Assembly: GCA_965216915.1 (NCBI GenBank)
Contig: CBDCGS010000010.1
Coordinates: forward strand, 248,001-312,000
Source: CBDCGS01 sp965216915
Lineage (GTDB): Bacteria > Pseudomonadota > Alphaproteobacteria > UBA828
Length of the DNA stretch: 64,000 nt
Direction of reading: 5' to 3'
Positions within the stretch are counted from its first letter, which is position 1. Every line of letters begins with the position of its first letter. Shown piece after piece: positions 25,160 to 37,145 of this stretch. Position numbers and translations under genes: made by a program. The notes beneath the pieces are model-generated. The model saw nothing but the letters and a program-made list of their open reading frames with translations, was not told the DNA's origin and did no database searches.

Positions 25160-26161
25160 TTAGCGCAGGCGGACGACCTCGCCGGTCCGCGCCGACTGGT
25201 CGGCCGCGAGAACGGTGCGCACCGCCTCCATCGATTCTTCGGGCGTGATGATGGTCGGCCGCTTCGCCTCGCGGATGCACGCGGCGAAATAGGACCATTC
25301 GTCACGAAGCGCGCCCGCCGTCAGGCCGTGCAGCTCGGGCCAATAGGTGGTGTCCGGGCTTTTGAAGCCGTCTTTCGTGCAAATGCCGATGTTGGGGAAG
25401 GTGTCTTGCACGTGCACGAACCCCTCGGTGCCGATGACGGTCATGCGCTCGTCGAGATCGAAGGGCGAGGTCTCGGGGAAGCACCAGGCGCTTTCATAGG
25501 TTGCCGTGGCACCGTTGTCGAAGCGGTACATCACCTGCGCGACATCGTCATGCGGCAACCCCTGGACGTTGGTCGTCTGGGCATAGGCCGTCTCGACCTT
25601 GGCGCCGCAAAGCCACAGCATGAGGTCGGTGTCGTGCACCCCGGTATGGAGGATCGGCCCGATCTCCTTGAGAAGCTCCTGTGTCCACGCCGCGGGCGCG
25701 TTGCGGCGCGCGGTGATGGCGACCACCTTGCCGATCCGCCCGGCGTCGATTTCGCGCTTGGCGGCGATGAAACGGGGGTTGAAGCGGCAGACATGGCCGA
25801 CCATGAGAAAGCCCGCGGCCGTATGCGCCGCCTCGCAGAGGCGTGCGCAGTCGTCGAGCGTCGAGGCCATGGGCTTTTCGACGAAGACGTGCTTGCCGGC
25901 CGCGAGGCCCGCGATGGCGGGCGTGGCGTGGTGCTCCCACGGCGTCACGATGTCGAGCACGTCGATCGACGGGTCGTCGACAAGCTCGCGGTAATCCGTG
26001 CAGGTCCGCGCGATCCCGTGCTCGCGCGCCATCGCGGCGAGACGATCCTCGGCGCGGTCGCACAAGGCCGCGAGCGCGAGTTCGGGGTGGTCCGCGATCA
26101 TCCGACAATGAACGGTTCCAAACCAGCCGACGCCCACCACGCCGACGCGCAATTTCGCCAT
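25160..26161 (-). CDS. Gfo/Idh/MocA family NAD(P)-dependent oxidoreductase
   Basis: A 333-residue sugar or cyclitol dehydrogenase-type protein. The N-terminal Rossmann motif VGVVGVGWFGTVHCR and the family signature EKPMASTLDDCARLCEAA (catalytic Lys) are clear, followed by the C-terminal substrate domain with TGVHDTDLMLWLCG. ATG 26161 is preceded by GGAGGGG. It is divergent from the dimethylformamidase genes across about 160 bases, which may be coincidence. The substrate is unknown. Confidence 0.9.
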   Translation of the reverse strand: MAKLRVGVVGVGWFGTVHCRMIADHPELALAALCDRAEDRLAAMAREHGIARTCTDYRELVDDPSIDVLDIVTPWEHHATPAIAGLAAGKHVFVEKPMASTLDDCARLCEAAHTAAGFLMVGHVCRFNPRFIAAKREIDAGRIGKVVAITARRNAPAAWTQELLKEIGPILHTGVHDTDLMLWLCGAKVETAYAQTTNVQGLPHDDVAQVMYRFDNGATATYESAWCFPETSPFDLDERMTVIGTEGFVHVQDTFPNIGICTKDGFKSPDTTYWPELHGLTAGALRDEWSYFAACIREAKRPTIITPEESMEAVRTVLAADQSARTGEVVRLR

Positions 26162-26324
26162 GGATCGCCCCTCCGTGTCGTTCGCGCTCCTGAGCATAGC
26201 CGACCTTGGCGGAATCCAGCGCCGCCTGTTTGCGGCCTGTGTTTCTCGCTTGTCGGCGTCGGGAGGGGTTGTCACTCTGTCGCCAAACGATCCGGATGTT
26301 GCCAGAACGGGAGGGAGACGCGTC

Positions 26325-26756
26325 ATGACCGATGCCGGCTATGCAGACCGGCCGACGGCCATTCGCGATGACTACGCCTTCAAGGCGGTCGACGATTACA
26401 ACGTGCGCATGTACGTGCTGCCCCACCTCGTCGATCCGGCGCGTCGTGCGGCCATCATCGCCGAGCACAAGGCTGATCCGCTCTATTCGCCGACACGCCC
26501 CGGCGAACCGGCGCCGATGTACAGCCAGCCGTTGATGCGGCTGATCGACAAGCTCCGCGTCGCGCCGCAAGCGGGCAAGCACGTGATCGTCGAGACCGCG
26601 CCCGGCGCGGAATACACGATCGGCCAGTTGCCCGAGGCGCGCGGCGGAACGGTCCGGCTCACCGGCGAAACCTACGGCACGCGGGGCGAGGCCGAGCACG
26701 CGATCTTTCTCAAGCGGCTCGCTGCGCTTCTCGAAACCTACGGCGTCGAGGTCTGA
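26325..26756 (+). CDS. N,N-dimethylformamidase small (alpha) subunit-like protein
   Basis: A 143-residue helical protein. RRAAIIAEHKADPLYSPTRP and the C-terminal TRGEAEHAIFLKRLAALL resemble the small subunit of bacterial N,N-dimethylformamidase (DmfA1), and the next gene is its large-subunit family. DMFase hydrolyses DMF to dimethylamine and formate. ATG 26325 has GGGAGGGAGA upstream, and the large subunit starts 32 bases after the stop. Identity is much lower than for the large subunit, so the real amide substrate may differ. Confidence 0.78.
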   Translation: MTDAGYADRPTAIRDDYAFKAVDDYNVRMYVLPHLVDPARRAAIIAEHKADPLYSPTRPGEPAPMYSQPLMRLIDKLRVAPQAGKHVIVETAPGAEYTIGQLPEARGGTVRLTGETYGTRGEAEHAIFLKRLAALLETYGVEV

Positions 26757-26787
26757 GTACCCGCCTAATCCGGATTGGGAGATCGTC

Positions 26788-29181
26788 ATGAGCGACACGC
26801 AGCCGCGCATGCTGCGGATCACTGGCTACGCGGATCGGTTCTCGGTGCGGCCGGGCGACGCGATCACTTTTTATGTTCATTCCGAGGACGACGAGGATTA
26901 TCGCGCCGATGTCGTGCGTCTCATCCACGGCGACACGAGCCCGGAGGGGCCCGGATTCAAGGAGGCGGAGATCGAGACACCGGTGAGCGGCAGCTACCGG
27001 GGCACGCACCAGCGCGTCGATGCCGGAAGCTACGTCATCGTGCCCCACGACACCCGGCTATCGCTCCAAAGCTTCACACTCTGCGCCTGCATTTATCCCA
27101 CCCTGCCCAACGAGGGTGTGCAGGGTATCATCACCAAATGGAACGAGGCCGACGGCACCGGCTACGGACTCTTCATCGACGAGACGGGCGCGCTGAGCCT
27201 GCGCCTCGGCCTCGGCGGCGGCGCCGTCGAGGCGATCTCGAGCGGCAAGCCGCTCTTCCGCAAGGTCTGGTATCAGGTCAGCGCCGCCTACGATGCCGAG
27301 ACCGGTCGGGCGCGCCTCGTGCAGCGCCCGCACACGACGCCCGCCAACGGCGGCTTCGGGATGAGCCTGTTCCACCCGATCGAGGACGGGCTCGCCGTGA
27401 TCGAAAGGACTGTCGCCGCGGGCGCCGTCGCCGCGAACGAATGCCCGCTGTTGCTCGCGGCAAGCGTCGCCGAGCCCGAGGCGGGGCGTGGCATCTTCGG
27501 TGCTCATTTCGCGGGGCTCGATGCGCCGATCCCGCTGCCCGTTCACACGCATAAGTTCAACGGACGGATCGACCGACCCAAGGTCGCGAGCCGCGCGCTC
27601 ACCGCGGCGGAGACCGACATGCTCTTGGCCGGAGGCGGGGTCGATCACCTTCCTGTCGATGCGCGCGGACCGATCGTCGCGGCCTGGGATTTCGCCGCGA
27701 ACATCGCCGACACCGCTGCCTCGACCGAGATCATCGACACGGGGCCGTTTGCGCTTCACGGGCGCGGGGTGAACATGCCCGTGCGCGCGATGCCGGGCGT
27801 GAATTGGACCTCGGACTATATGAGCTACCGGCACTGTCCCGCGGAATATGGCGCGATCCATTTCCACGATGAATCGGTCGATGATGCGCGTTGGACGCCG
27901 TCCTTTTCGCTGACCGTGCCGGACGGCCTGACGAGCGGCGTCTACGCCGCGCGCGTGCGGATCGACGGGACCTCATCGCCCGAGACCGAGGACTACATTC
28001 CCTTCTTCGTGCGTCCGCCGGCGAGCGGCCCCACCGCGCGCGTCGCGCTCGTCATGTCGACCGCGAGCTACCTCGCCTACGCCAACGACAATCTCGGCGT
28101 GACCGGCCAGGCGACCCAGCTCCTGACCGCGCGCGTCCCGATGCTTCAGCCGAGCGATCTCCTGGTCAACAAGAAGGAGGGTTATGGGCTCGGCACCTAT
28201 TCCACCTATCGGGACGGCTGGGGCGTGAACATCTCTTCGGCGCTGCGCCCCATCCTCAACATGCGGCCTAAGTACGCGCACGTGCTCTCGCCCTCTGTCT
28301 GGCAGTTCAATGCGGACCTTCACTTGGTCGACTGGCTCGACGCCATGGGCTACGCGATCGACATCCACACCGAGGAGGATGTCCACAAGGAAGGCGTCGG
28401 GCTCCTATCCCAATACCAGGTGGTGCTGACGGCCCATCATCCCGAATACACCTCGGAAGAGATGATGAACGCCTATCACGAATATCAAATGCGTGGTGGG
28501 CGTTGGCTCTATCTTGCCGCGAACGGGTTCTATTGGGTCACGGTGTTCCACCCCGACAACCCGAACATCGTCGAGGTGCGCAAGAGCGACCAGGGGTCGC
28601 GCGCTTGGACCGCCTCGCCCGGCGAATATTGCAATGCTTTCGACGGCAAGCATGGCGGGGCGTGGCGCATTCGCGGCCGGCCCATGTCGAATCTGTTCGG
28701 TGTCACCTTCACCTCGTTTGGGCTGACCCAATCCTCCTACTATCGCCGGGCGCCGGACAGCGCGCGGCCCGAGTGCGCGTGGATCTTCGACGGCGTCGGA
28801 CGCGACGAGCCCATTGGCGATTTCGGGCTCATCGGCGGCGGTGCCGCCGGTCTCGAGCTCGACCGCGCGGACCTCGAGCTCGGCACGCCGCACGGTGCCT
28901 ACCTGCTCGCCCACTCGGAAGGACACTCAGACATTTTCGTGCCGGTGACCGAGGAGATCACTTACAGCTCGCGCGGCCAGTTTCTCACCGGCACGGGCGA
29001 GACCAACCCGAAGATCCGCGCCGACATGGTCTACTACAAGACACCGAACGACGGCGCGGTGTTCTCGGTCGGCTCGATGGCGTGGTGCGGCTCGTTGTCG
29101 CACAACGGTTACGAGAACAACGTCTCGCGCATCACCAAGAACGTGATCGACGGCTTCCTTGCAAACGGACCGTTGCCGTAG
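26788..29181 (+). CDS. N,N-dimethylformamidase large (beta) subunit family protein
   Basis: A 797-residue protein. Residues about 90-260 look like a LamG/concanavalin-type beta-sandwich (LQSFTLCACIYPTLPNEGVQ, and NGRIDRPKVASRALTAAE). The catalytic part follows with VALVMSTASYLAYANDN, RPKYAHVLSPSVWQFNADLH, LTAHHPEYTSEEMM and GGRWLYLAANGFYWV. Conserved Tyr, His and Glu residues there fit the mononuclear iron site reported for DMFase. No signal peptide. Length is slightly above the roughly 760 residues I recall for characterised enzymes. Paired with the small subunit, it probably forms a heteromeric amidohydrolase. Confidence 0.85.
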   Translation: MSDTQPRMLRITGYADRFSVRPGDAITFYVHSEDDEDYRADVVRLIHGDTSPEGPGFKEAEIETPVSGSYRGTHQRVDAGSYVIVPHDTRLSLQSFTLCACIYPTLPNEGVQGIITKWNEADGTGYGLFIDETGALSLRLGLGGGAVEAISSGKPLFRKVWYQVSAAYDAETGRARLVQRPHTTPANGGFGMSLFHPIEDGLAVIERTVAAGAVAANECPLLLAASVAEPEAGRGIFGAHFAGLDAPIPLPVHTHKFNGRIDRPKVASRALTAAETDMLLAGGGVDHLPVDARGPIVAAWDFAANIADTAASTEIIDTGPFALHGRGVNMPVRAMPGVNWTSDYMSYRHCPAEYGAIHFHDESVDDARWTPSFSLTVPDGLTSGVYAARVRIDGTSSPETEDYIPFFVRPPASGPTARVALVMSTASYLAYANDNLGVTGQATQLLTARVPMLQPSDLLVNKKEGYGLGTYSTYRDGWGVNISSALRPILNMRPKYAHVLSPSVWQFNADLHLVDWLDAMGYAIDIHTEEDVHKEGVGLLSQYQVVLTAHHPEYTSEEMMNAYHEYQMRGGRWLYLAANGFYWVTVFHPDNPNIVEVRKSDQGSRAWTASPGEYCNAFDGKHGGAWRIRGRPMSNLFGVTFTSFGLTQSSYYRRAPDSARPECAWIFDGVGRDEPIGDFGLIGGGAAGLELDRADLELGTPHGAYLLAHSEGHSDIFVPVTEEITYSSRGQFLTGTGETNPKIRADMVYYKTPNDGAVFSVGSMAWCGSLSHNGYENNVSRITKNVIDGFLANGPLP

Positions 29182-29199
29182 CCCGATGCGGCGCGGGGC

Positions 29200-29664
29200 T
29201 TATTTGTCCGCGAACCAGGGGTAGCGCTCGGTGTCCTTGCCGGCGTAGTCCGGGTCCAGATAGATGAAGCAGCGCTGGATCTTCCAATCGCGGATCTCGA
29301 ACACGTCGCACCAGCGCCCGGCGCCCCAGCCCGGCACGTCGGCGCGCCAGGGGCCATCCTGGTGCTCGCCGTGGCTCGTGCCCTCGACCACGATGTAATC
29401 GCTGCCCGAGAAGATGTAGTTGAAGTTGGCGTAATGATGGAGGATCGACTTGATCGTGCCGCCGACATCGCCGAAGAGCTTGCCGATCTCCTCCTTACCG
29501 GTCGCGATCCCCCATTTCGGGAAGTAGACCTGCGCGTCATCGGCGAACAGGTCCATGATGCTGCCGCCGGTCGAGGTGACGCCGCCATTGTCGAACGCCT
29601 TCAGATATTCGAGCGCGACCGATTTGCGTTGCTCGTCCGTCATTGTCTGGGTCGCGAGTGCCAT
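29200..29664 (-). CDS. SnoaL/NTF2-like nuclear transport factor 2 family protein
   Basis: A 154-residue NTF2-like protein: SVALEYLKAFDNGG, IMDLFADDAQVYFPKWGIAT, GKEEIGKLFGDVGGTIKSIL, YIVVEGTSHGEH and KIQRCFIYLDPDYAGKD. Members are often isomerases, hydrolases or ligand-binding partners of oxidoreductases. GGAGGAGA lies just upstream of ATG 29664. It is the last gene of the minus-strand transporter operon, 39 bases after the FAD oxidoreductase, and likely acts on the same substrate family. Confidence 0.87.
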   Translation of the reverse strand: MALATQTMTDEQRKSVALEYLKAFDNGGVTSTGGSIMDLFADDAQVYFPKWGIATGKEEIGKLFGDVGGTIKSILHHYANFNYIFSGSDYIVVEGTSHGEHQDGPWRADVPGWGAGRWCDVFEIRDWKIQRCFIYLDPDYAGKDTERYPWFADK

Positions 29665-29703
29665 GGTGTCTCCTCCTGTCAAAATCGTCTGATGGGGCGC
29701 GGG

Positions 29704-31370
29704 TTAGTTCGTGAGCTTGCGCGGCTCTTTGTCTGCCGCGTTGGCGGCCAGATAGGCGAAGGCGATGATCGGCCCGAGCGTCGCGCCGCCCGCCCAGTAG
29801 GCGCGCGCTGACGCCGACGCGACGCAATTGCCGACGCCGTAGAGGCCCGCGATGGGCGTCTCGGTATCATCGAGCACCTGGCCGGCGGGGTTGGTCTTGG
29901 GCCCGCCTTTGGTGTCGAGCGTGCCGCCCGAGAGCAGCGCCGCGTAGTAGGGGCCCTCGTCGCTGATCGGGTACATGGTCGGGTTCGGCGCGACCGGATC
30001 TTCGGCGGCTGGGCCATTGAAGAGCAGCTCGACCTGGCGCTCGCCCCGCCGGAAGTCCTCGTCCTTGCCGGCCTCCGCGAAGCCGTTGAAGCGCGCGACC
30101 GTTGCTTCGAGGTTCGCCTGGAAGTCATCCGCGAGAACGAGCCCGCCGGTTTGCGCCGTGTAGCGCTCCAGGCGCTCGCGGATCGCCCAGGTGAGCGCTT
30201 CAAGCGTGTCGCCCTTGACGACGTGGCTGTCGTCCGTGCCCGGCGGCACGATGAAGCGGCCATATTCGTCGCTCGCCGAGTGGTCTTGGCTCCGCTGGTC
30301 CCAGATCGCCACCAGCACCAGGTTGGGATATTCGCCGGCCGCCGGGTCCCATTCGAAGAAGACCTGCGCCATCTCGTTGTAGGCGAGCTTTTCGTTGGCG
30401 ACGCGTTTGCCGGTCTTGCCCACATAAATCATCGAATCACCCGAGGGCGAGAAGGTGCCGATCAGCTCGGGGTCGTTGGCGACCGCCTTCTCGAAGATCA
30501 CCGGGCACATCCATGCATAGTTCATGTTGCGCAGCTGCGCGCCGGCGTTGGACGCGATTTGCACGAAGTCACCCTCGTTGGTCGAGGCGGCGCAGCCGCC
30601 ATAGATCGGGACGTTCAGAAAATTCTGGCGGAGCTCCTCGCTGTGCGTGAAGCCGCCGGTGCAGAAAACGACGGCCTTGCGCGCATAGATGCGGCGCGTC
30701 CGGCCGTCCGCGTTCGTCGCTTCGACGCCCACCACATCGCCGCCGAGATTGCGGATCAGGCGTTGCACGCGATGGCTGACGCGGATGTCGACGCCTGCGG
30801 TCTCGGCGGCCGCCGACATCGATTCAATAGCGCGTTGGCCGCCGTCCGACATCGTTTCCTTCGCATTCTTCGGGAGCAGCACACGGCCGTTAGGGGCCTT
30901 ATCCTCGGGCAGCTCGGCCCAATAGTCGGGCACGAAATCGCAGTGCCGATACTCCAGCGCGCCTTTTTCCGAGAGCAGCTCCGTCGCGGCGGACGCGTTG
31001 TCGTAGATCGCCTCGAACATCTCATATTCCCAGGCCGGCATGCCGAGATGAGGGTCGTTCGCATCGTAGGATTCGGGGCGGGAGAGGCGCGCCATGTAGC
31101 GCAGGCAGTCCTCGCGCGGGTCGGCGATGCCTTTTTCCTGCATGGCGACGTTGTTGGGCACCCAATACCAGAATGCCGCTTTGCGTGTGGTGCCGCCCAG
31201 GGCCGGCGCCTTCTCCAGCAGCATTACGCTATTCCCGAGCCAGCGCGCGAACAGCGCGGTCGCGAGCCCGCCCGCGCCGCCGCCGACGCAGACGATATCG
31301 GCCTCGCCGTCATAGGGGCCGCGCGACGGTGCCGCGTTGGCCGTCTCTTTTTCGGGGGTCGCTGAAATAT

Positions 31371-31374
<4 letters not shown>
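29704..31374 (-). CDS. FAD-dependent oxidoreductase (fumarate reductase/3-ketosteroid dehydrogenase-like flavoprotein)
   Basis: A 556-residue flavoprotein. The N-terminal dinucleotide motif is DIVCVGGGAGGLATALFARW followed by LLEKAPALGGTTRKA. The middle has VVFCTGGFTHSEELRQNF, and the C-terminal FAD contact is TETPIAGLYGVGNCVASASA. The fold and GGT motif fit the succinate dehydrogenase/fumarate reductase/KstD superfamily. Its ATG overlaps the transporter stop by 4 bases (ATGA), so it is translationally coupled to the importer and presumably oxidises the imported compound. The substrate is unknown. Confidence 0.88.
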
Positions 31375-33941
<2,567 letters not shown>

Positions 33942-34018
33942 GCCTCGGCGGTCCGTGGTCCGGATCTAGAGCGCGAACGCGACCGGGCCCGAGGGCCCGG
34001 CCGCATCCGGTGCGTGGA

Positions 34019-35206
34019 TTACTCGGCGAACATCGCCTTCAGCATGTCGGCATCCACCAAGGTGGAGACCGGCGTTTGGTCGGGCAGCGACTTGTCGCAC
34101 ATGCCCTTCTGCACTTCCTTCATCTTGAACGGCACGTCGACGCTCGCGCCCACGGTCGCGCTTCCGTCCTTCGCCATCATCGCCGCGGTGAGCGCGATGC
34201 GCGACTGGAAGGTGCCGCCGGCCGAGAAGAAGATTCGGAAATTGTCGTTGCCCACCTGTTCCCAGTCGCAGAACAGGCCCTGCTCGTCGGTGCGCAGCGT
34301 GACGATCACGTCCATGTCGCGGCCAGCCGCTTGGTAGGCGCGTACGCCACCGCGGAAGCCGTCGGCATACTCATAGAGCACCGCGTCGACGTCGGGGTTC
34401 TGTGCGAGGAAGCTCGACATGGCCTCGAAGGTGCCTTCCTGCGTCCAGTTGGTGTCGGCCTTGCCGAGGAACTTCATCGCGGCGTTCTTGGCCATCTCCT
34501 CCTCGGAGCACGCCTGCCAGGTGGAGCTCAGCATGTTGCCCGGCGTGCCGCCGAGCTCGACGACCTCGATGCTGTCCTCCGTGCTGTTCTGCCCGACGAA
34601 TTGGACGAACTGGCGGCCGAGCTCGCAGAGATCCTCGGCGACGAAGGTCAGATAGTCCTTGCCCGCATCGCCGGCGGGCGAGGCGATGTAGGGCACCACG
34701 AGGATGCCCGCCTCGGTCGCGTCCCTGATCGTCGGCAGAAGCGCCGCGCCCGCGTCCGGGAAGGTCGCGATGATGTCGACACCCTGCGCGGTCAAGCTGC
34801 GCATGTCGGAGATCGCCTTGCTCGCGTCGCCGCGGGCCGAGGTGTAGATGATCTTCTTGACGTTGGGATAGCTGAGCGCCTGCATCACGAATTCCATATG
34901 CGTGACGCGGCGCCACACGTTCTCGCCAAAGCCGTCGGCCAACGCGACCGTCAGCTCGCCGCGGCCGGTCTCGCAGACGCTCTCTTTCCAGCATGTGAGC
35001 GCCAGCTCGCGGTCGGCATCGCTGAGCTTGGCCGCGGCCCGCTTGAACGTTTCGCTGACGATCGGGCCGATGCCGTCGGTCTTGCCGAGCGCCTTCATCA
35101 TCAGGTCGGCCTCCGAGGCCTGGCTCGAGCCTGGCATCGCGACGGCAAGCGCGCCGGCGACGAGTGCCGAGGCGGCCGTAAGCTTGAATGTCGATTTGAT
35201 TGTCAT
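34019..35206 (-). CDS. Substrate-binding protein of a CUT2/sugar-type ABC transporter
   Basis: A 395-residue periplasmic binding protein with a signal peptide (LTAASALVAGALAVAMPGSS, then QA). Type-I binding-protein features include SYPNVKKIIYTSARGDASKA, LTAQGVDIIATFPDAGAALL, VELGGTPGN and LAQNPDVDAVLYEYADG. Cysteines in LTCWKESVCETGRGE and elsewhere may form disulfides. GAGGAGACGGTG precedes ATG 35206. The family binds monosaccharides, autoinducer-2, nucleosides or aromatic derivatives; the ligand is not evident. It lies between the two permease genes of the operon. Confidence 0.88.
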   Translation of the reverse strand: MTIKSTFKLTAASALVAGALAVAMPGSSQASEADLMMKALGKTDGIGPIVSETFKRAAAKLSDADRELALTCWKESVCETGRGELTVALADGFGENVWRRVTHMEFVMQALSYPNVKKIIYTSARGDASKAISDMRSLTAQGVDIIATFPDAGAALLPTIRDATEAGILVVPYIASPAGDAGKDYLTFVAEDLCELGRQFVQFVGQNSTEDSIEVVELGGTPGNMLSSTWQACSEEEMAKNAAMKFLGKADTNWTQEGTFEAMSSFLAQNPDVDAVLYEYADGFRGGVRAYQAAGRDMDVIVTLRTDEQGLFCDWEQVGNDNFRIFFSAGGTFQSRIALTAAMMAKDGSATVGASVDVPFKMKEVQKGMCDKSLPDQTPVSTLVDADMLKAMFAE

Positions 35207-35282
35207 CACCGTCTCCTCTACGTGTGCGGCGGGCGAGGCCGCTTTTTGTCGCCCTGTGGTGCGGCGTCTTGCCGTCACCGCC

Positions 35283-36320
35283 TCATGTTGGTCGCCCGGG
35301 CACCGTGCCCGGTAGCAACCGCTGGATGGCTAGACGCACGCGCCCGATCTCGACACCCGAAAGCGCCATCCCGATCGCGATGGCGCCCCCGTAGATCATG
35401 AACTGGATGGCGGTCGTCAGGCCGAGCATTTTCAGGATTTGCCCGAGATGGGTGAGAAAGAGCGCGGCGCCCGCGACCGCGATCATGCTGCCCACGCCGC
35501 CCGTGATCGCGGTTCCGCCGAGCACGGCCGCCGCGATCGGCGCCAGCAAGTAAGCGGCGCCGACATCGAGGGTCGGGTTGCGGATGAAGGCCGAGAGCAG
35601 GAGCCCCGCAATGCCGTAGAGGAACGCGGCCGCGACATAGGCGGCGATCTGATAGCGCATCACGCCGATGCCCGCGATCCAGGCCGACATCGGGCTGGTG
35701 CCGACCGCGATGAAGCGGCGCCCGATCACGCTGAAGCGAAGCAGGATGGTCGCGGCGCCGACGAGGCCGAAGGTCACCCACACCGAGAGATTGATCGACA
35801 GGAAGCGCGCCTCGCCCCAGTCCGCGAGCACAGGCGGCACGCGTGCTTCCTGGGCGATGCCCTGGCGGTACCAGATGGTCGCGCCCGTCACGATCAGGCC
35901 GACCGCGAGGGTGACGATCAGCGGGTTGAGCCGGAACACCGCGACGAGCACACCGTTGATCAGCCCGACACAGAGCGAGAGCACCAGCGCGAGAACGATC
36001 GCGGCTGCAGCGCCGTCGTCCGCACCTCCCGAGACGCCGAGTAGCACCGTGCTCGACAGCGTGATGACCGCCGGGATCGAGAGGTCGATCCCGCGCGCCA
36101 TCAGCACCAGGGATTCGCCCATCGCCGCGATCGTCAAGAACGCCGCGAACGGTATGATCGCCAGGATCGACGAGGGCAGGAGGCTCCGCGGGATGAAGAT
36201 CGCACTGACGATCAGCAAGACCGCGAACGCGACCCAAATGGCAACGAATCGCGTCTGCACGCGCCAGCCAGCCGGAAGCTGGAGCCTGGAACGACCGAGG
36301 GTGGCATCCGACGAATGCAT
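35283..36320 (-). CDS. ABC transporter permease (RbsC/CUT2 family)
   Basis: A 345-residue membrane protein with about nine hydrophobic helices, including FVAIWVAFAVLLIVSAIFI, ALVLSLCVGLINGVLVAVF and AAYLLAPIAAAVLGGTAITG. The last is the conserved coupling region of this family. The other permease of the system is fused to the ATPase downstream, so the transporter probably uses a permease heterodimer. It is first gene of the operon and begins about 50 bases downstream of the tandem operators. Confidence 0.88.
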   Translation of the reverse strand: MHSSDATLGRSRLQLPAGWRVQTRFVAIWVAFAVLLIVSAIFIPRSLLPSSILAIIPFAAFLTIAAMGESLVLMARGIDLSIPAVITLSSTVLLGVSGGADDGAAAAIVLALVLSLCVGLINGVLVAVFRLNPLIVTLAVGLIVTGATIWYRQGIAQEARVPPVLADWGEARFLSINLSVWVTFGLVGAATILLRFSVIGRRFIAVGTSPMSAWIAGIGVMRYQIAAYVAAAFLYGIAGLLLSAFIRNPTLDVGAAYLLAPIAAAVLGGTAITGGVGSMIAVAGAALFLTHLGQILKMLGLTTAIQFMIYGGAIAIGMALSGVEIGRVRLAIQRLLPGTVPGRPT

Positions 36321-36375
36321 CGCCCGTACGTATGGCCTCGACAGCGCTTAAGGCACGGTTGCCATCAAACCGCAT

Positions 36376-36411
36376 TGTTCGTATAGCGAACACTTGTTCG
36401 CACTTCGAACG
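36376..36411 (-). promoter_or_regulatory. Two tandem 17-bp inverted-repeat operators
   Basis: TGTTCGTATAGCGAACA (36376-36392) has perfect 6-bp arms around 5 bases. TGTTCGCACTTCGAACG (36395-36411) has the same architecture with one end mismatch. Their starts are 19 bases apart, so the sites are nearly two helical turns apart. They lie 56-91 bases upstream of the permease start. The TTCG-N5-CGAA form suggests an IclR- or GntR-type repressor; no such gene is in the window. Confidence 0.7.
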
Positions 36412-36493
36412 AGGATAGCCCGGGGGTGGTCGGAGTCAAGGGGCACGCGCCGGTTGCCACGCCGCGATCGCGCGGTGCGGCTAACGCGCCGCG

Positions 36494-37126
36494 TCAGGCG
36501 TCGGCGCTCGGTCGTGCCGCGACCTGGGCGTGCCAGCGTTTGAGATGCGTGCACGCCTCGGGGATCTCGAGGTCCGCTCGCTTCGCGAACTCGATCGTGA
36601 CGTAGGCCGTGATGTCAGCGACCGAGAACGCATCGCCGGCGAGGAAGGTGACCTCCGCGAGGCGCGCGTCGAAGGCCTCGTAGAAGCGCGCCATCGACTG
36701 CTTGCCGCGCGTCACCAGCGCGGGGATCTGCGGCACGCCGCTGGGCTGGCCGGGCAGGCCGCGATCTTCGAACATCGGCGCGGCGTTGCGGATCGCCTCG
36801 GCCGCGGCGAGATAGCCGTCGAATTCGGCGCGCCGGCTCCACATCTCGACGAGCGCCCTCTCGCGCGCGTCTCGGCCCATTAGCACGGGCTCGGGCTGGA
36901 TCTCCTCGAAATACCGGCAGATCGCGACCGATTCATCGAGGCAGGTGCCATCGTCGAGCACGAGCGTCGGCACCACGCAGCGCGGGTTGATCGCCTTGAA
37001 GGCATCGGAGAATTGTTCGCGTTCGCGCGTGTTGATCTGCTCGGTCGGCACCTCGATGCCCTTTTCGGCGAGGTACATGCGCACGCGGCGCGGGCTCGGC
37101 GCCAGGGCGAAATCGTAGAGCTTCAT
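36494..37126 (-). CDS. Glutathione S-transferase family protein
   Basis: A 210-residue protein. The thioredoxin-like N-terminal domain reads MKLYDFALAPSPRRVRMYLA, NPRCVVPTLVLDDGT (cis-Pro), then DESVAICRYFEEI. The helical C-terminal domain includes FLAGDAFSVADITAYVTIEF, the conserved N-capping box. Ser near residue 11 is the likely glutathione-activating residue. It is separated by about 20 bases from the racemase-fold gene upstream and probably shares its transcript. The substrate is unknown. Confidence 0.9.
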   Translation of the reverse strand: MKLYDFALAPSPRRVRMYLAEKGIEVPTEQINTREREQFSDAFKAINPRCVVPTLVLDDGTCLDESVAICRYFEEIQPEPVLMGRDARERALVEMWSRRAEFDGYLAAAEAIRNAAPMFEDRGLPGQPSGVPQIPALVTRGKQSMARFYEAFDARLAEVTFLAGDAFSVADITAYVTIEFAKRADLEIPEACTHLKRWHAQVAARPSADA

Positions 37127-37145
37127 GGGGCGTCCTCCGCGGGGT

